A DNA stretch of 43,985 nt from the NCBI GenBank assembly GCA_021851145.1, contig JAJZJK010000003.1, positions 1 through 43,985 of the forward strand, read 5' to 3'. A model generated the notes under the pieces. The model saw only the letters and a program-made list of their open reading frames with translations, was not told where the DNA came from and did not search any database. The position numbers and the translations under genes were made by a program. Shown here one piece after another: positions 9,728-19,404 of the stretch (its first letter is position 1; each line of letters starts with the position of its first letter). Source of the stretch: Nanobdellota archaeon (GTDB lineage: Archaea > Nanobdellota > Nanobdellia > Parvarchaeales > Parvarchaeaceae).

Positions 9728-9810
9728 TGCAGAGGGAGGGATTTGAACCCTCGAAGGCCTAAGCCATAAGGTCCTTAGCCTTACACGTTTGACCGCTTCG
9801 CTACCTCTGC
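9728..9810 (-). tRNA. tRNA-Leu with anticodon AAG
   Basis: Acceptor GCAGAGG/CCTCTGC, type II variable arm, anticodon stem TAAGG/CCTTA, loop CTAAGGA. Confidence 0.88.
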
Positions 9811-9906
9811 ATCATAGTTTAAAAAGGGCTTATAATAAAACGCTTACTATTCATAATCTATTTATACTATAAAAATTGATTTATACACTTAAAACGATTT
9901 AAAACT

Positions 9907-11067
9907 ATGGTATTTAACATAATAATAGAGATTCTAATAGTATTAGCGAGTTCAATAATTATTGGAGAGCTATTTGAACAGCTTAAATTTCCTTCTGTTG
10001 TTGGTTACCTTATTGCAGGATTAATTATAGGGCCTTTTGTCTTTAATTTCATCCAGAATAACTTGGAATTGCAGGCTTTGTCATCAATTTCTCTTTTCTT
10101 TATAATATTTTTATTGGGAATCGAAATGAAAACAGAGTTGGTTATAAAATACCTTAAACCCTCGCTAAAAATGTCTGTTACTAGTTTTATTTTGCCTTTG
10201 CTTTTGTCTGTTTTACTTTCCGTTGTTTTACTGCACTTTGGATTGAGGCAAGACTTTATAGTTTCTTTGGCAATAGCAGTGCCATCTATATCAATAGTAT
10301 CTGTTCTTGTTATGAGATATAGACTCGCAAGAGACCCAAAAGGGGTAACAATAATAGGGTCAGTAGTAATAACGGATGTAATCGCATTTTTACTTTTGGG
10401 GATAACCTACAAAAGCGCATTAAATGCAATATTACTGGTTGTATACTTCGTAATTTTCCTTATGGTGTTTTTAAATGTGGATAAAATTCTGAATAGGGGG
10501 AGCGAAAAATTAAGAAAGCAACTAACAAAATCTAAAAAACTATTAAAAAGTGAACATTTTGGTTATGCAATGATAATAATCATAGGGCTATTAACTGGCG
10601 GTATATCCCAGTTAATAGGCGTAAACTATATAATAGGAGTTTTCTTTGCAGGATTAATCATACATGAAGGGTTGATAGGCAAGACCTTATTCAGAAAGGT
10701 TAGCAAAACAATAAAAAGGATGAATGATGGATTTTTTATACCTATTTTCTTTGGGATAGCAGGGATTGATGTCTCTTCATTTCATTCTCTTGAAATTTAT
10801 ATGCCTGCAATAATTACAATATCTGTCTTGGTTATTGTCTTCTCAATATTACTAAATTTCTTTTATTCCAAGAAGGCAATGAATGCAAAGACAAATAAAT
10901 GGAGAATAAAAATAAGTGCAATAATAAATGGAAGAGGCGCAGTGGGCATAGCAATTGCTACAGTTGCATTCGAGATAGGGGTTATAACTAACTCTGCTTA
11001 CTCTGTAGCAATACTGGCAACTATAATTATATCAATAATCGCAACATCACTTCTTAGAAATACCTAA
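9907..11067 (+). CDS. Cation:proton antiporter (Kef/NapA, CPA2-like)
   Basis: 386 aa, about 12 TM segments; FPSVVGYLIAGLIIGP, FFAGLIIHEG, NGRGAVGIAIATVAFE. Confidence 0.9.
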   Translation: MVFNIIIEILIVLASSIIIGELFEQLKFPSVVGYLIAGLIIGPFVFNFIQNNLELQALSSISLFFIIFLLGIEMKTELVIKYLKPSLKMSVTSFILPLLLSVLLSVVLLHFGLRQDFIVSLAIAVPSISIVSVLVMRYRLARDPKGVTIIGSVVITDVIAFLLLGITYKSALNAILLVVYFVIFLMVFLNVDKILNRGSEKLRKQLTKSKKLLKSEHFGYAMIIIIGLLTGGISQLIGVNYIIGVFFAGLIIHEGLIGKTLFRKVSKTIKRMNDGFFIPIFFGIAGIDVSSFHSLEIYMPAIITISVLVIVFSILLNFFYSKKAMNAKTNKWRIKISAIINGRGAVGIAIATVAFEIGVITNSAYSVAILATIIISIIATSLLRNT

Positions 11068-11185
11068 AAATAATTATACAACTGAAATTTAAACATAAAA
11101 GCCTTGCTTTTCCTGAATATTGAAGTTTAGAGTCTTTTATAATCCAGTTTTATTTATAAATATATTCAAATAGATAGTATCAAAT

Positions 11186-11458
11186 ATGAGAATATCGGTT
11201 AATAATTTGGTTAATTATTATAAATCAATGATAAAACGTATAGATAATAACGCCATATTAACTTTTTACACGTATAAAAAAGACAGAGGTTTTTCAGTTA
11301 AGAAAGATAATGGCAAGTTACTAATTTCGGAATTTGGCTTTAAAAATCAGAATTTGTGTGTAGAAGAAAAAGATTCGGTAAAAATAATTAAAGGCATAAC
11401 AAAATTAGAGTTTCCAAGAAGTCACGAGATCTTTGTTAGCACCCACAATGAAAATTAA
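11186..11458 (+). CDS. Small hypothetical protein
   Basis: 90-aa ORF with an archaeal-like AT-rich upstream region (TTTATAAATATA). Confidence 0.45.
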   Translation: MRISVNNLVNYYKSMIKRIDNNAILTFYTYKKDRGFSVKKDNGKLLISEFGFKNQNLCVEEKDSVKIIKGITKLEFPRSHEIFVSTHNEN

Positions 11459-11624
11459 TTATGTATGTGTTAGTATCTTTTTAGAGTGCTTAATTCTCGT
11501 TATTAAACTAAAAGAATTTGTAATACTCACTGATTTAATGTGATATTTTCTCTATTTGAGTCTCTGTTTTAATTATTCAATAAAAGCCATTTTTGAGCAT
11601 ATTAACTTCCTTACTATTATTATT

Positions 11625-11698
11625 TGGGGTGGCTGGGATTTGAACCCAGGTCAACTAACCCCCGAAGCTAGCATCATACCAAGCTAGATCACCACCCC
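11625..11698 (-). tRNA. tRNA-Pro (CGG)
   Basis: GGGGTGG/CCACCCC acceptor, anticodon stem CTAGC/GTTAG, loop TTCGGGG, T-arm CTGGG-TTCAAAT-CCCAG. Confidence 0.9.
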
Positions 11699-11722
11699 TT
11701 TTCAAATAACTAATATACGGTT

Positions 11723-12733
11723 CTAATTAATCTTTTTGTACTGTGGATATGTGCCCAAACTCATTATTACGCTATCTGTTTTAACAGCTATTCCTTTTTT
11801 AAAGATCTTTATTTCCTCTGCTGACAATACAGATCTGCCAAGTGCTATCAATTCACCTTTCAATGTCATTATCCCCACTACTTCATCTTTTTCGAAATTA
11901 GTGAATTTAACTATACCGGGGACAGCAAGAGGTGAACCATGACAGATTGGATCTACTGCCCCATCAGAGATGAAAAGCTTTGGCAAAAAGTCTACCGCTG
12001 ACTCTATGCTGCCTAAACATTTGTTCAATAGTCTATCATCGTTTTCTTTTTCATAAAAATAAACCGCATCCTCTAAATCCTGTAATGTAACTAAATTATC
12101 TTTTTCTGATAATGTTGAAACCTTTGTTCTTCTTAATTCAGTCATGTGCGCACCTATTTTTAACTCTTCCCCCATGTCGTGTATAAGCTTCCTTATGTAT
12201 GTTCCAGATTCTACTCCAACTTTAAAAAGAACATCCTTCCCATTTATTTCTAATATATTAGAATAATAGATTTCTCTCTCCCTATACTGCCGCTTAACAT
12301 GAGACCTGACCGGCGGAAGTTGCATTATTTTTCCTATAAATTTGTTGAACGTATCTCTAAGTAATTGCTCATCAACTTCACTATGCAGATGCATCAGAGC
12401 TATGTATTCCTTTCCTCCAAAAAGAAGCACTGGGAGAACCTTTGTAGCGTTATTTATAGCTAATGGCAAAAGACCAGTTACGTTGGGATTTCTTCAATGT
12501 TCTAAAGTCCCTGAGTAACCCATCTTCTTTGCACCTAATACGGCCATAAGATTCTTGGCTATGTAGGCTGCGGTTTTAGACCTTATACCTGCTGGCTTAT
12601 CCAAAAGTACAAAACCGTAGTTTATCCTCTCCGGTATACTTCTATCCTTTGGAGCTTTACCGTATCTGCTGTCGGTTTCTTCCTCTCTCAAGGAAAAAAT
12701 TTCATGCTTGAAATCCTCCAAAGGCAGTTTCAT
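11723..12733 (-). CDS. cbf5: Cbf5/TruB-family RNA pseudouridine synthase, interrupted by a predicted 12-nt intron (join 12502..12733 and 11723..12489)
   Basis: ORFs 12494..12733 and 11723..12469 lie in one frame and are the N- and C-terminal parts of Cbf5 with a PUA-like C-terminus; removing 12490..12501 gives a continuous 332-aa protein with KKMGYSGTLDPNVTGLLPLAI. Confidence 0.88.
12490..12501 (-). other. Predicted archaeal micro-intron in cbf5 pre-mRNA
   Basis: RNA 5'-GGGA CUUU AG^A ACAUU GAAG AA^A UCCC-3': outer helix GGGA/UCCC, 4-bp central helix CUUU/GAAG, 3-nt 3' bulge AAA, 5' site in the loop. Excision replaces E-H-stop-R-N with the catalytic Asp. Confidence 0.75.
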
Positions 12734-12838
12734 TCAATTAAATCATATGTTTAAAGATTAAAGCTTTACTTTTTTTCTTTTAGTATTACAAATAACAATA
12801 ACCTCACAAAAATGCATTTGACTCTAAAATTTATTTAA

Positions 12839-13393
12839 TTACTTTTTCCCTTGATCCATTATAAAGTCTGAACATATTTGAATAACGCTGTTTAAGTCCA
12901 TATTTGAAGAATCTATAACTAGATTGAATGGAGTAAAATCCTTATCTATCTCTATTTTATATATTTTTTTGTAGATATTTTTTGTGAGAGTGTCTTTTTG
13001 CCTCATAAACTTTGAAGCTTCACTTAGACTTATTTTGTCGCGCATGCTTACTCTTTTTGCTCTTACATATTCATCTGCCTTTATGTAGATTTTTATGGTC
13101 TCTTTGTCCTTTATCTTCCATGGAGCTACCCAGCTGTCCAAAACCACATCACTTTTCGATTTAAAGTAAGAAAGAATAAAAGAATCAAGTTTTTTATCAT
13201 ACTGGGGATTATTTAATCTGAATTTTACTGCATCTATGCCTTTTTTTGATTCCCAAACCATAAAATCCTTCTTTGGAAGAAGCTTTCTTAATTTTGAACT
13301 GGCAGAAAAATATTCAACTCCAAAATTAAGAGCAAGGCTCGTAGCAACGCTTGATTTACCAGACGCTGTAAGACCTGAAACTATTACTTTCAT
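12839..13393 (-). CDS. cmk: Cytidylate kinase-like protein
   Basis: P-loop GLTASGKSSVA, 184 aa, adjacent to cbf5 as in other archaea. Confidence 0.85.
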   Translation of the reverse strand: MKVIVSGLTASGKSSVATSLALNFGVEYFSASSKLRKLLPKKDFMVWESKKGIDAVKFRLNNPQYDKKLDSFILSYFKSKSDVVLDSWVAPWKIKDKETIKIYIKADEYVRAKRVSMRDKISLSEASKFMRQKDTLTKNIYKKIYKIEIDKDFTPFNLVIDSSNMDLNSVIQICSDFIMDQGKK

Positions 13394-13395
13394 GA

Positions 13396-16300
13396 TTAAT
13401 TAATAGGTGTATTATTTATAAGTTTACTGTAGTTTCCAAATGCAGCCGGTAAATAACTAAGATTATCACAGTAATTCTGTGCTGAAGGTGAAACTGAACA
13501 TTCTCCAGTAAGCATGTATTTACTTAATGCAGTATAATTTATCTTATAAACATTTACATTTGTAATTACTTGATTTTCTATGCTTAAAAGCGAGTTAACT
13601 GGCAAGTTATCGCTGTATAACAATGTGAATCCAGGAACGCTTTCATTTAGTAAGTAAAGCTTGTCAAATAGTGTATTAAGAGTTTCATTTGGCATATACA
13701 GCAAAGCGGGTTGATTTCCAAACTGTGACATGTTTATTGGAAGTACTTCATAACCACCAGGTGCTTGAGTATAACCTCCAATGTGAAGATTTACTTCATT
13801 TGTGGCATTCAAAAGCATCATTCCACCAGGAATACCACTGTTTGTAACTTCTTTACAGCCTACACTATACACACAATTGTAATCCAATGGTAATGGGGAT
13901 GAAAATTGATCTGTAAGTTCATTATAGATTATACCATAAGGATTACCCATACTTGTAATTGTGCCAGTACTACTTGCATTTAGTGGTATTACTACCTCTA
14001 CAAGAAGGTCATTGTTTGCATTACCTGGCAAGCTGCTTATTGTCGTATTTGAATAAAGCGGTGAAATTTGACCATTCACATCTCCGAATTCCAGCAGGTA
14101 TTTGTAGCTTTCATTTCCTATATTTTGGCTATTTACAGTAACATTGTTTTCTGTCATAGGCGTAAAAGAGGTTGGTTCCAACGCTATAGTTGAGATTGCA
14201 GAGAATTTCTCCACCTCACTACCGCTTATTACCGCGTAGGTAGGCTCATGAATAAAATGCAAGTATGTGGAATAAACGTAAGGGGAGGTTGATTCGAAAA
14301 AGTACTTAGCTATCATAGACTGATAGCCATACGCATTACTTCCATCTGCTACAGCAGTTCTATTTGCTATTGCTTCTTCCCAGTAACCATAATCCCACCA
14401 AGAGATTATTGAGGTGTTAACAGGCGTATTCTGGCTGATCCACTGCATTGTAGGCCCCCATAACAATAAACCGCTTCCACTTGACTGTGCAGTTTGATAA
14501 GACAAAGAGAGACTAGAGTTAAGATCTGCTGCAACGAAAGCAATTGCTATTATTATAATAATTGCTGAAACAATCATCATATTCTTAGGTGAATTCTTAA
14601 AGAATCTATTTGTTAAGTTTATAGACCCCTTAAAGAAATAAACTATTGCAAAAGGTATTATTATCGCAGCACCCAACTCTGTAGGCTCCAATAATCTGCT
14701 TTCAACATTTGAAAGTATAACTGTAGCTACAAAGAAAAATAAAGGAATTATAGCAAGTAAAGATATCAAGTTTACATCCTCCTGTTTATCAAATGCAAAC
14801 TCCAGTATAAGTATGACTGCAAGAGCTACTGCCCCATATTTATAATTATTTGCTGAGGAGTTCATTGTCCATATGACAATAAGCATTATCAATGAGATTA
14901 ACGTGAGAAACAGAACCACACTTAACAATCTTTTTGATTCTATTTCATTTTTATGCAAAAATAGGTAACCTAAAGGTATGAAATCCAGAGCTATGAATAT
15001 AAACAGAAACGAATAAGAAGTAGCATTATAACTAAATGTGCCCCCATTTAGCATTAACAGGAATGGCACACTTAACAAGAAAGGAATATACCAGTGCTTA
15101 AATCGTTTTAGTACAATATAAAGAAGGAAAACTGCACCAGCACAGAACAAAAGGAAATTTATGCCTATAGAACCCACAAGAAAGTTAAAGTCTTGCACCC
15201 TTTGTGTCAAATCTAGAGGAGCATATTCTGCAATAGTTTGGGTTACAGGATTTACAATACCTACTCCCAATGGATGAATAAATTCAGATGAAACGCTTGA
15301 TAAGGCATGCTTTAATGTATTTAAACCAGTAAGTGCAACTACAACAAAAGATATTATTATACTGTATATTGCTATTGAAAAACCATTATTTATGAGAGGT
15401 ATTTTAAGTTTATGTTTGTAACGATCATATATTATTAATTTGAATAGAACTAGAACGTAAGCAAACAACATAGGGTAATAAAGAGCGCTATGTATAACAT
15501 CCGAGAATGTAAAGGTTACGAAGCTAACTTTTATTGGAATCCATATTGCAAACAAGATATAAGCAAATAAGTCTCCCTTTTTAGCATATCCAAGTAAAAT
15601 GATTATTATATAGATAACTGGAATTAAAAGAATTAAGTATTCACTATAACCGCTTGCGGCAGTTGCTAAACCTGTAGCTATCCCTGTTGCTAGCCCGTAA
15701 ATCATTTTACTCCTTGTCCTTTTGGACTTAAGAGACTTCGATAGGAAGAATATTGCTAGTAATATAAACATAAAACCTAGAGAGGTCTTCTGAGTAAAAC
15801 CTGCAGTAGAACGACTTAAGAAGGTAAGAAAGGCAGGCAAGATAAATGCACTTATACTTGCCATCCAGTAATCACCAAACAACTCTAAAACTATAAGGAA
15901 AAGAAGTAAAGCCGAGAATATTGCAAAAACAGCAGGCAAAAACATAAAAGAAGTCATAGGTACTGCGCCTTTTACTATTGGATCTATAAGCCTTGCAGAG
16001 TATGCTCCGAAGAAGGATACCATAAGCTCATCAGTCCTAGAAGGCAAACCTATCGGCAAGTACTCTAAATAATTTACTGCTGGAACGTTCCCAGTCTTAA
16101 GAACATTCTGCATTTGTATATAAAATGTATATGGGTCTAAACCAGAAAGGGAACCCCCCATACCCAAATAATTATTTCCTATTAATGGCGAATTTGACTG
16201 CAAAGGGTTTAACAATGCAGGAACGCTTGCAACATGTACGTACCAGCCAATTGTTACGGCAAGTATAAGAATCAAGTAAAAAAGAACCTTCTTCTTTATA

Positions 16301-16572
16301 AGTATATTATAAGCAGCATTGCCAAAGGTTTTGAAACCCGCTAGATTTAATTCTATTTCAACTTCACTTACTTTTTTCTTAGAAGCTTCTTCCTTTACGT
16401 TCTCCAGCTTTTGGGCCTCTTCTCTTAAACTTTTTAACTTTTCCTCTTCTGTCTTGATGTCTGTCTCTTCTTTTTTTATTTGAATTTCTTCCTTTTTTAT
16501 CTCTTGTTCTACCTTCCTTTCATCCTTGGAAGCTTCTTCTTTTATTCTCTTAAGTTCATCATCTTCGGCCAT
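13396..16572 (-). CDS. aglB: Oligosaccharyltransferase STT3/AglB with N-terminal coiled-coil extension
   Basis: 1058 aa, multiple TM segments, GLDPYTFYIQMQNVL and hallmark WWDYGYW motif. Confidence 0.93.
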   Translation of the reverse strand: MAEDDELKRIKEEASKDERKVEQEIKKEEIQIKKEETDIKTEEEKLKSLREEAQKLENVKEEASKKKVSEVEIELNLAGFKTFGNAAYNILIKKKVLFYLILILAVTIGWYVHVASVPALLNPLQSNSPLIGNNYLGMGGSLSGLDPYTFYIQMQNVLKTGNVPAVNYLEYLPIGLPSRTDELMVSFFGAYSARLIDPIVKGAVPMTSFMFLPAVFAIFSALLLFLIVLELFGDYWMASISAFILPAFLTFLSRSTAGFTQKTSLGFMFILLAIFFLSKSLKSKRTRSKMIYGLATGIATGLATAASGYSEYLILLIPVIYIIIILLGYAKKGDLFAYILFAIWIPIKVSFVTFTFSDVIHSALYYPMLFAYVLVLFKLIIYDRYKHKLKIPLINNGFSIAIYSIIISFVVVALTGLNTLKHALSSVSSEFIHPLGVGIVNPVTQTIAEYAPLDLTQRVQDFNFLVGSIGINFLLFCAGAVFLLYIVLKRFKHWYIPFLLSVPFLLMLNGGTFSYNATSYSFLFIFIALDFIPLGYLFLHKNEIESKRLLSVVLFLTLISLIMLIVIWTMNSSANNYKYGAVALAVILILEFAFDKQEDVNLISLLAIIPLFFFVATVILSNVESRLLEPTELGAAIIIPFAIVYFFKGSINLTNRFFKNSPKNMMIVSAIIIIIAIAFVAADLNSSLSLSYQTAQSSGSGLLLWGPTMQWISQNTPVNTSIISWWDYGYWEEAIANRTAVADGSNAYGYQSMIAKYFFESTSPYVYSTYLHFIHEPTYAVISGSEVEKFSAISTIALEPTSFTPMTENNVTVNSQNIGNESYKYLLEFGDVNGQISPLYSNTTISSLPGNANNDLLVEVVIPLNASSTGTITSMGNPYGIIYNELTDQFSSPLPLDYNCVYSVGCKEVTNSGIPGGMMLLNATNEVNLHIGGYTQAPGGYEVLPINMSQFGNQPALLYMPNETLNTLFDKLYLLNESVPGFTLLYSDNLPVNSLLSIENQVITNVNVYKINYTALSKYMLTGECSVSPSAQNYCDNLSYLPAAFGNYSKLINNTPIN

Positions 16573-16619
16573 AATTTAAATATATAGAGAAATTACTGCT
16601 TATTATTAAACCTTTCGAA

Positions 16620-17408
16620 TCAAAAATCCTGTGATTCAATGTCCCAAGAATCATGCTTCCAAAGCAAAAATTCCGGTTTATTCAAGAAAATAAAATGCTC
16701 AGGGTGAGCGATATACTCATCGTATATACTCTTCGAATAGTCCAAAAAAGGTATTTTCTCCGCATCAGTATGCTTAAGTGAAGTCTCCTTATAATTTTTA
16801 TTTACAACTATATTTCCGTTCTTAAGCAAGAAAAGCGCCCCTCCGCCCATTGCCTGAACAGATTTATAATCAGAATTAAAAGTAGAATTAACTAAATTAG
16901 CTTCTACCAATAAATCTTTTCCAACATTGATAGAGAAATGCCCGTAATTTGGAGGCATTATAACCTTATCACCTGCTTTTGCGTGAACAAGCTCTAAATC
17001 AAAACTGCCGTTATCATTTTTTTTCTGGAGCAAGTATACAACCTCCCCACTTATTACTTCATAAAGTTCCGGGTATGCAAGCCCGTTATCAACTAAAGGA
17101 TGATAATGGCCCAATGTCTTTGTGAATTCCCCTCCGAGATCATAATTTTCAATAACCGTTACATCATATCTTATGTTATGCGCAGAAAAAACTGTGGCAT
17201 TCTTTTCTACGCCTGCTGCTCTGTACATCCTATATATTATGTCGTTTTTATTCTTAGCGTTTATGAAATCCTTGTTGAATAGAACATCTTTCATTTCGCT
17301 AACTTTACGCACAGAAAAAGGTATTTCCTTGCCGTCTGCAAAGAGTTTTCTTTCTTTTTCATCGAATTCCAAGTCAACAGCTTTAACATTTAGTTTCATA
17401 TAATACAA
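16620..17408 (-). CDS. pgiA: Cupin-type archaeal glucose-6-phosphate isomerase
   Basis: TKTLGHYHP...YPELYEVISGEVVYLLQ...AKAGDKVIMPPNYGHFSIN. Confidence 0.88.
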   Translation of the reverse strand: MYYMKLNVKAVDLEFDEKERKLFADGKEIPFSVRKVSEMKDVLFNKDFINAKNKNDIIYRMYRAAGVEKNATVFSAHNIRYDVTVIENYDLGGEFTKTLGHYHPLVDNGLAYPELYEVISGEVVYLLQKKNDNGSFDLELVHAKAGDKVIMPPNYGHFSINVGKDLLVEANLVNSTFNSDYKSVQAMGGGALFLLKNGNIVVNKNYKETSLKHTDAEKIPFLDYSKSIYDEYIAHPEHFIFLNKPEFLLWKHDSWDIESQDF

Positions 17409-17422
17409 ATACTACAGTAACT

Positions 17423-18967
17423 TTAATACTTTTTATAGAAAATCTTAACAAATTTGTCAGCTTTAAAGAGTTTTATTATGAATCTTAATTCCTTATTGCT
17501 TATAGTCTTGGTAACATACAGCATTAAGGCATAGAAAGCCAATGAAGCTATCAAAAGCAACGGCAGGTAAGCCAATCTTTTTACAAATATTAATAAAAAG
17601 TATAAAAACAGGCCCATTAATACAACGGAAACTGTGGCTTTTAAAAGCTCCAGATAAGGCAACTTTATTTTAATGTATCTTGAAACCAGTATTAAATTAA
17701 CTGATAAAGTAGATAATGTAACTGCCAAATAAGCAAATGCAGCTCCTACTGCATATAAAATTGGGACTAGTATTAATGTAAGAGCTATTCCAACTACTGC
17801 TCCGGTTATAACCGAATACATTGCATATTTCTGCTTTCCCGTAGCACTTAAAACCTGTGTAACCGGGCCAAATATGCTAGATATAAGAACCGGCACAAGA
17901 AGGATTATAAACGGCGTTTCTGCGCCGATAAAACTTGCTTTATATAAGTAGGAGATTAATTTTGGAGCAGAGATTATAGAGGCCGTAACAAGCGGAAAGG
18001 TAAGCAGGAAGGAATATTTTATAAGGCTGCGCTGAAGCCGGTAAAAGCCTTCAAATTGCTTTCTTTCGAAAAACTTGGTTATAGATGCGAAAAAAGCAGA
18101 ACCGACTGCGGCTGCCGGCAAGCCAAGCATACCTGCCATTATTAACCCCACTCTATAAAAACTTACAGATGATATATTTGGAGCAACTGCCCCCAGGAAT
18201 AGGGCTATTACAGGCCCGTAAGAAAGAGAAATTATCGCCATAACGTATGAGAAATTTCTGTAGCTATAGAAATGACTTAAATCCTGCTTTTCTGGTTTTG
18301 CTGATTTTGGAAAACCCTTCATTGAGCGGTATAACAAGAAAAGACCGACAGTTGCAGTTACCAAATAGACAACATCATAAAATTTAATTGCCCCTATTAA
18401 TCCAAACCCTAGATAAATTACAACAAGCTGGATTATACGAAGAAAATCATACAATACTCCGGTTATGAAACTGTTATTCATCTTCTGGAATCCTATAAAT
18501 GAAGGTTCGGTAAAATTGCTTGAAAGAGAGTAAAATACAAGGCCAAAAGCAAGTATTTTGATAAGGTATCCCACCTCTGCAGAGTGATATATTGAAGCTA
18601 TTACTCCCGAGAGGGAGAATAATACAATTGAAGCAACAAGAGAGGACAAGATTACTATAACAAGATAATGTTTTACTGCCCACATAAGCCGTGAAGCTGA
18701 ATTTTGTGCACGGTATTTAGATATAGCATATTGAACCGCAGAATTTATACCTAATCCTGCCATAGTCGAAGCAAAACCCCAGTAAAGCACAACTACAGTA
18801 TAATAACCATAGTTTGTAGGTCCAAGAAATCTCACAAGAAGGACACTTATAAGAAAAGAAACAAAGAATTTTGATCCAGAACGAAGAAAGCCATAGACAC
18901 TGTTTGAAGCAACTAACCCCTGTTCTTCTTCTATGTTTATTTCATCTTTGTTTATAGGCTGTTCCAT
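17423..18967 (-). CDS. Polysaccharide flippase (MOP/Wzx-like)
   Basis: 514 aa, about 14 TM segments; FLISVLLVRFLGPTNYGYYTVV typical of oligosaccharide flippases. Confidence 0.88.
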   Translation of the reverse strand: MEQPINKDEINIEEEQGLVASNSVYGFLRSGSKFFVSFLISVLLVRFLGPTNYGYYTVVVLYWGFASTMAGLGINSAVQYAISKYRAQNSASRLMWAVKHYLVIVILSSLVASIVLFSLSGVIASIYHSAEVGYLIKILAFGLVFYSLSSNFTEPSFIGFQKMNNSFITGVLYDFLRIIQLVVIYLGFGLIGAIKFYDVVYLVTATVGLFLLYRSMKGFPKSAKPEKQDLSHFYSYRNFSYVMAIISLSYGPVIALFLGAVAPNISSVSFYRVGLIMAGMLGLPAAAVGSAFFASITKFFERKQFEGFYRLQRSLIKYSFLLTFPLVTASIISAPKLISYLYKASFIGAETPFIILLVPVLISSIFGPVTQVLSATGKQKYAMYSVITGAVVGIALTLILVPILYAVGAAFAYLAVTLSTLSVNLILVSRYIKIKLPYLELLKATVSVVLMGLFLYFLLIFVKRLAYLPLLLIASLAFYALMLYVTKTISNKELRFIIKLFKADKFVKIFYKKY

Positions 18968-19050
18968 TAAGATACTTACTAGCTATATACTTGCATTATA
19001 ATCCACTCAATTTATGTATTTAAATAATAATCAAGCAATATTAGTTAAAT

Positions 19051-19404
19051 ATGGTTTTACTTTTGCAAGAAACAGGGTTGAGCGTAATAGTTTCGATTGC
19101 CATTATCCTAGGGTATTTTATAGGGGTATCTACTCAAGAGGAAATAGAAGGTTTGGCAAAAAAGGTCAAAGCGGAAAAAATCTTTTCTTATCCTTTGATA
19201 ATTGCAGAGTTTGCAGTAATATCTTTAGTATTATACCTTTATGGAAGTTATTATTTTATTGTTTCGGCGGTCGTAATGTTATTCAACCTTTCATTTTCTG
19301 CGCTTTATAACGCAGAAAAATCAGATTTGCAGAGAACAGTTGGGTATGTAGTTACTTTCTTAATACCTTCTTTAATAATTGGAACCGCAATAGTGATACT
19401 ATGA
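19051..19404 (+). CDS. Small membrane protein
   Basis: 117 aa with three to four TM segments; overlaps the ychF start by an ATGA. Confidence 0.65.
   Translation: MVLLLQETGLSVIVSIAIILGYFIGVSTQEEIEGLAKKVKAEKIFSYPLIIAEFAVISLVLYLYGSYYFIVSAVVMLFNLSFSALYNAEKSDLQRTVGYVVTFLIPSLIIGTAIVIL

Noticed and set aside
12485-12511. Stop-codon readthrough or TGA recoding as the explanation for split cbf5
   Set aside because: Readthrough would leave E-H-X-R-N in place of the catalytic Asp and make an inactive motif. Precise excision of 12 nt restores SGTLDPNVTG and fits a splicing structure, so it is preferred.
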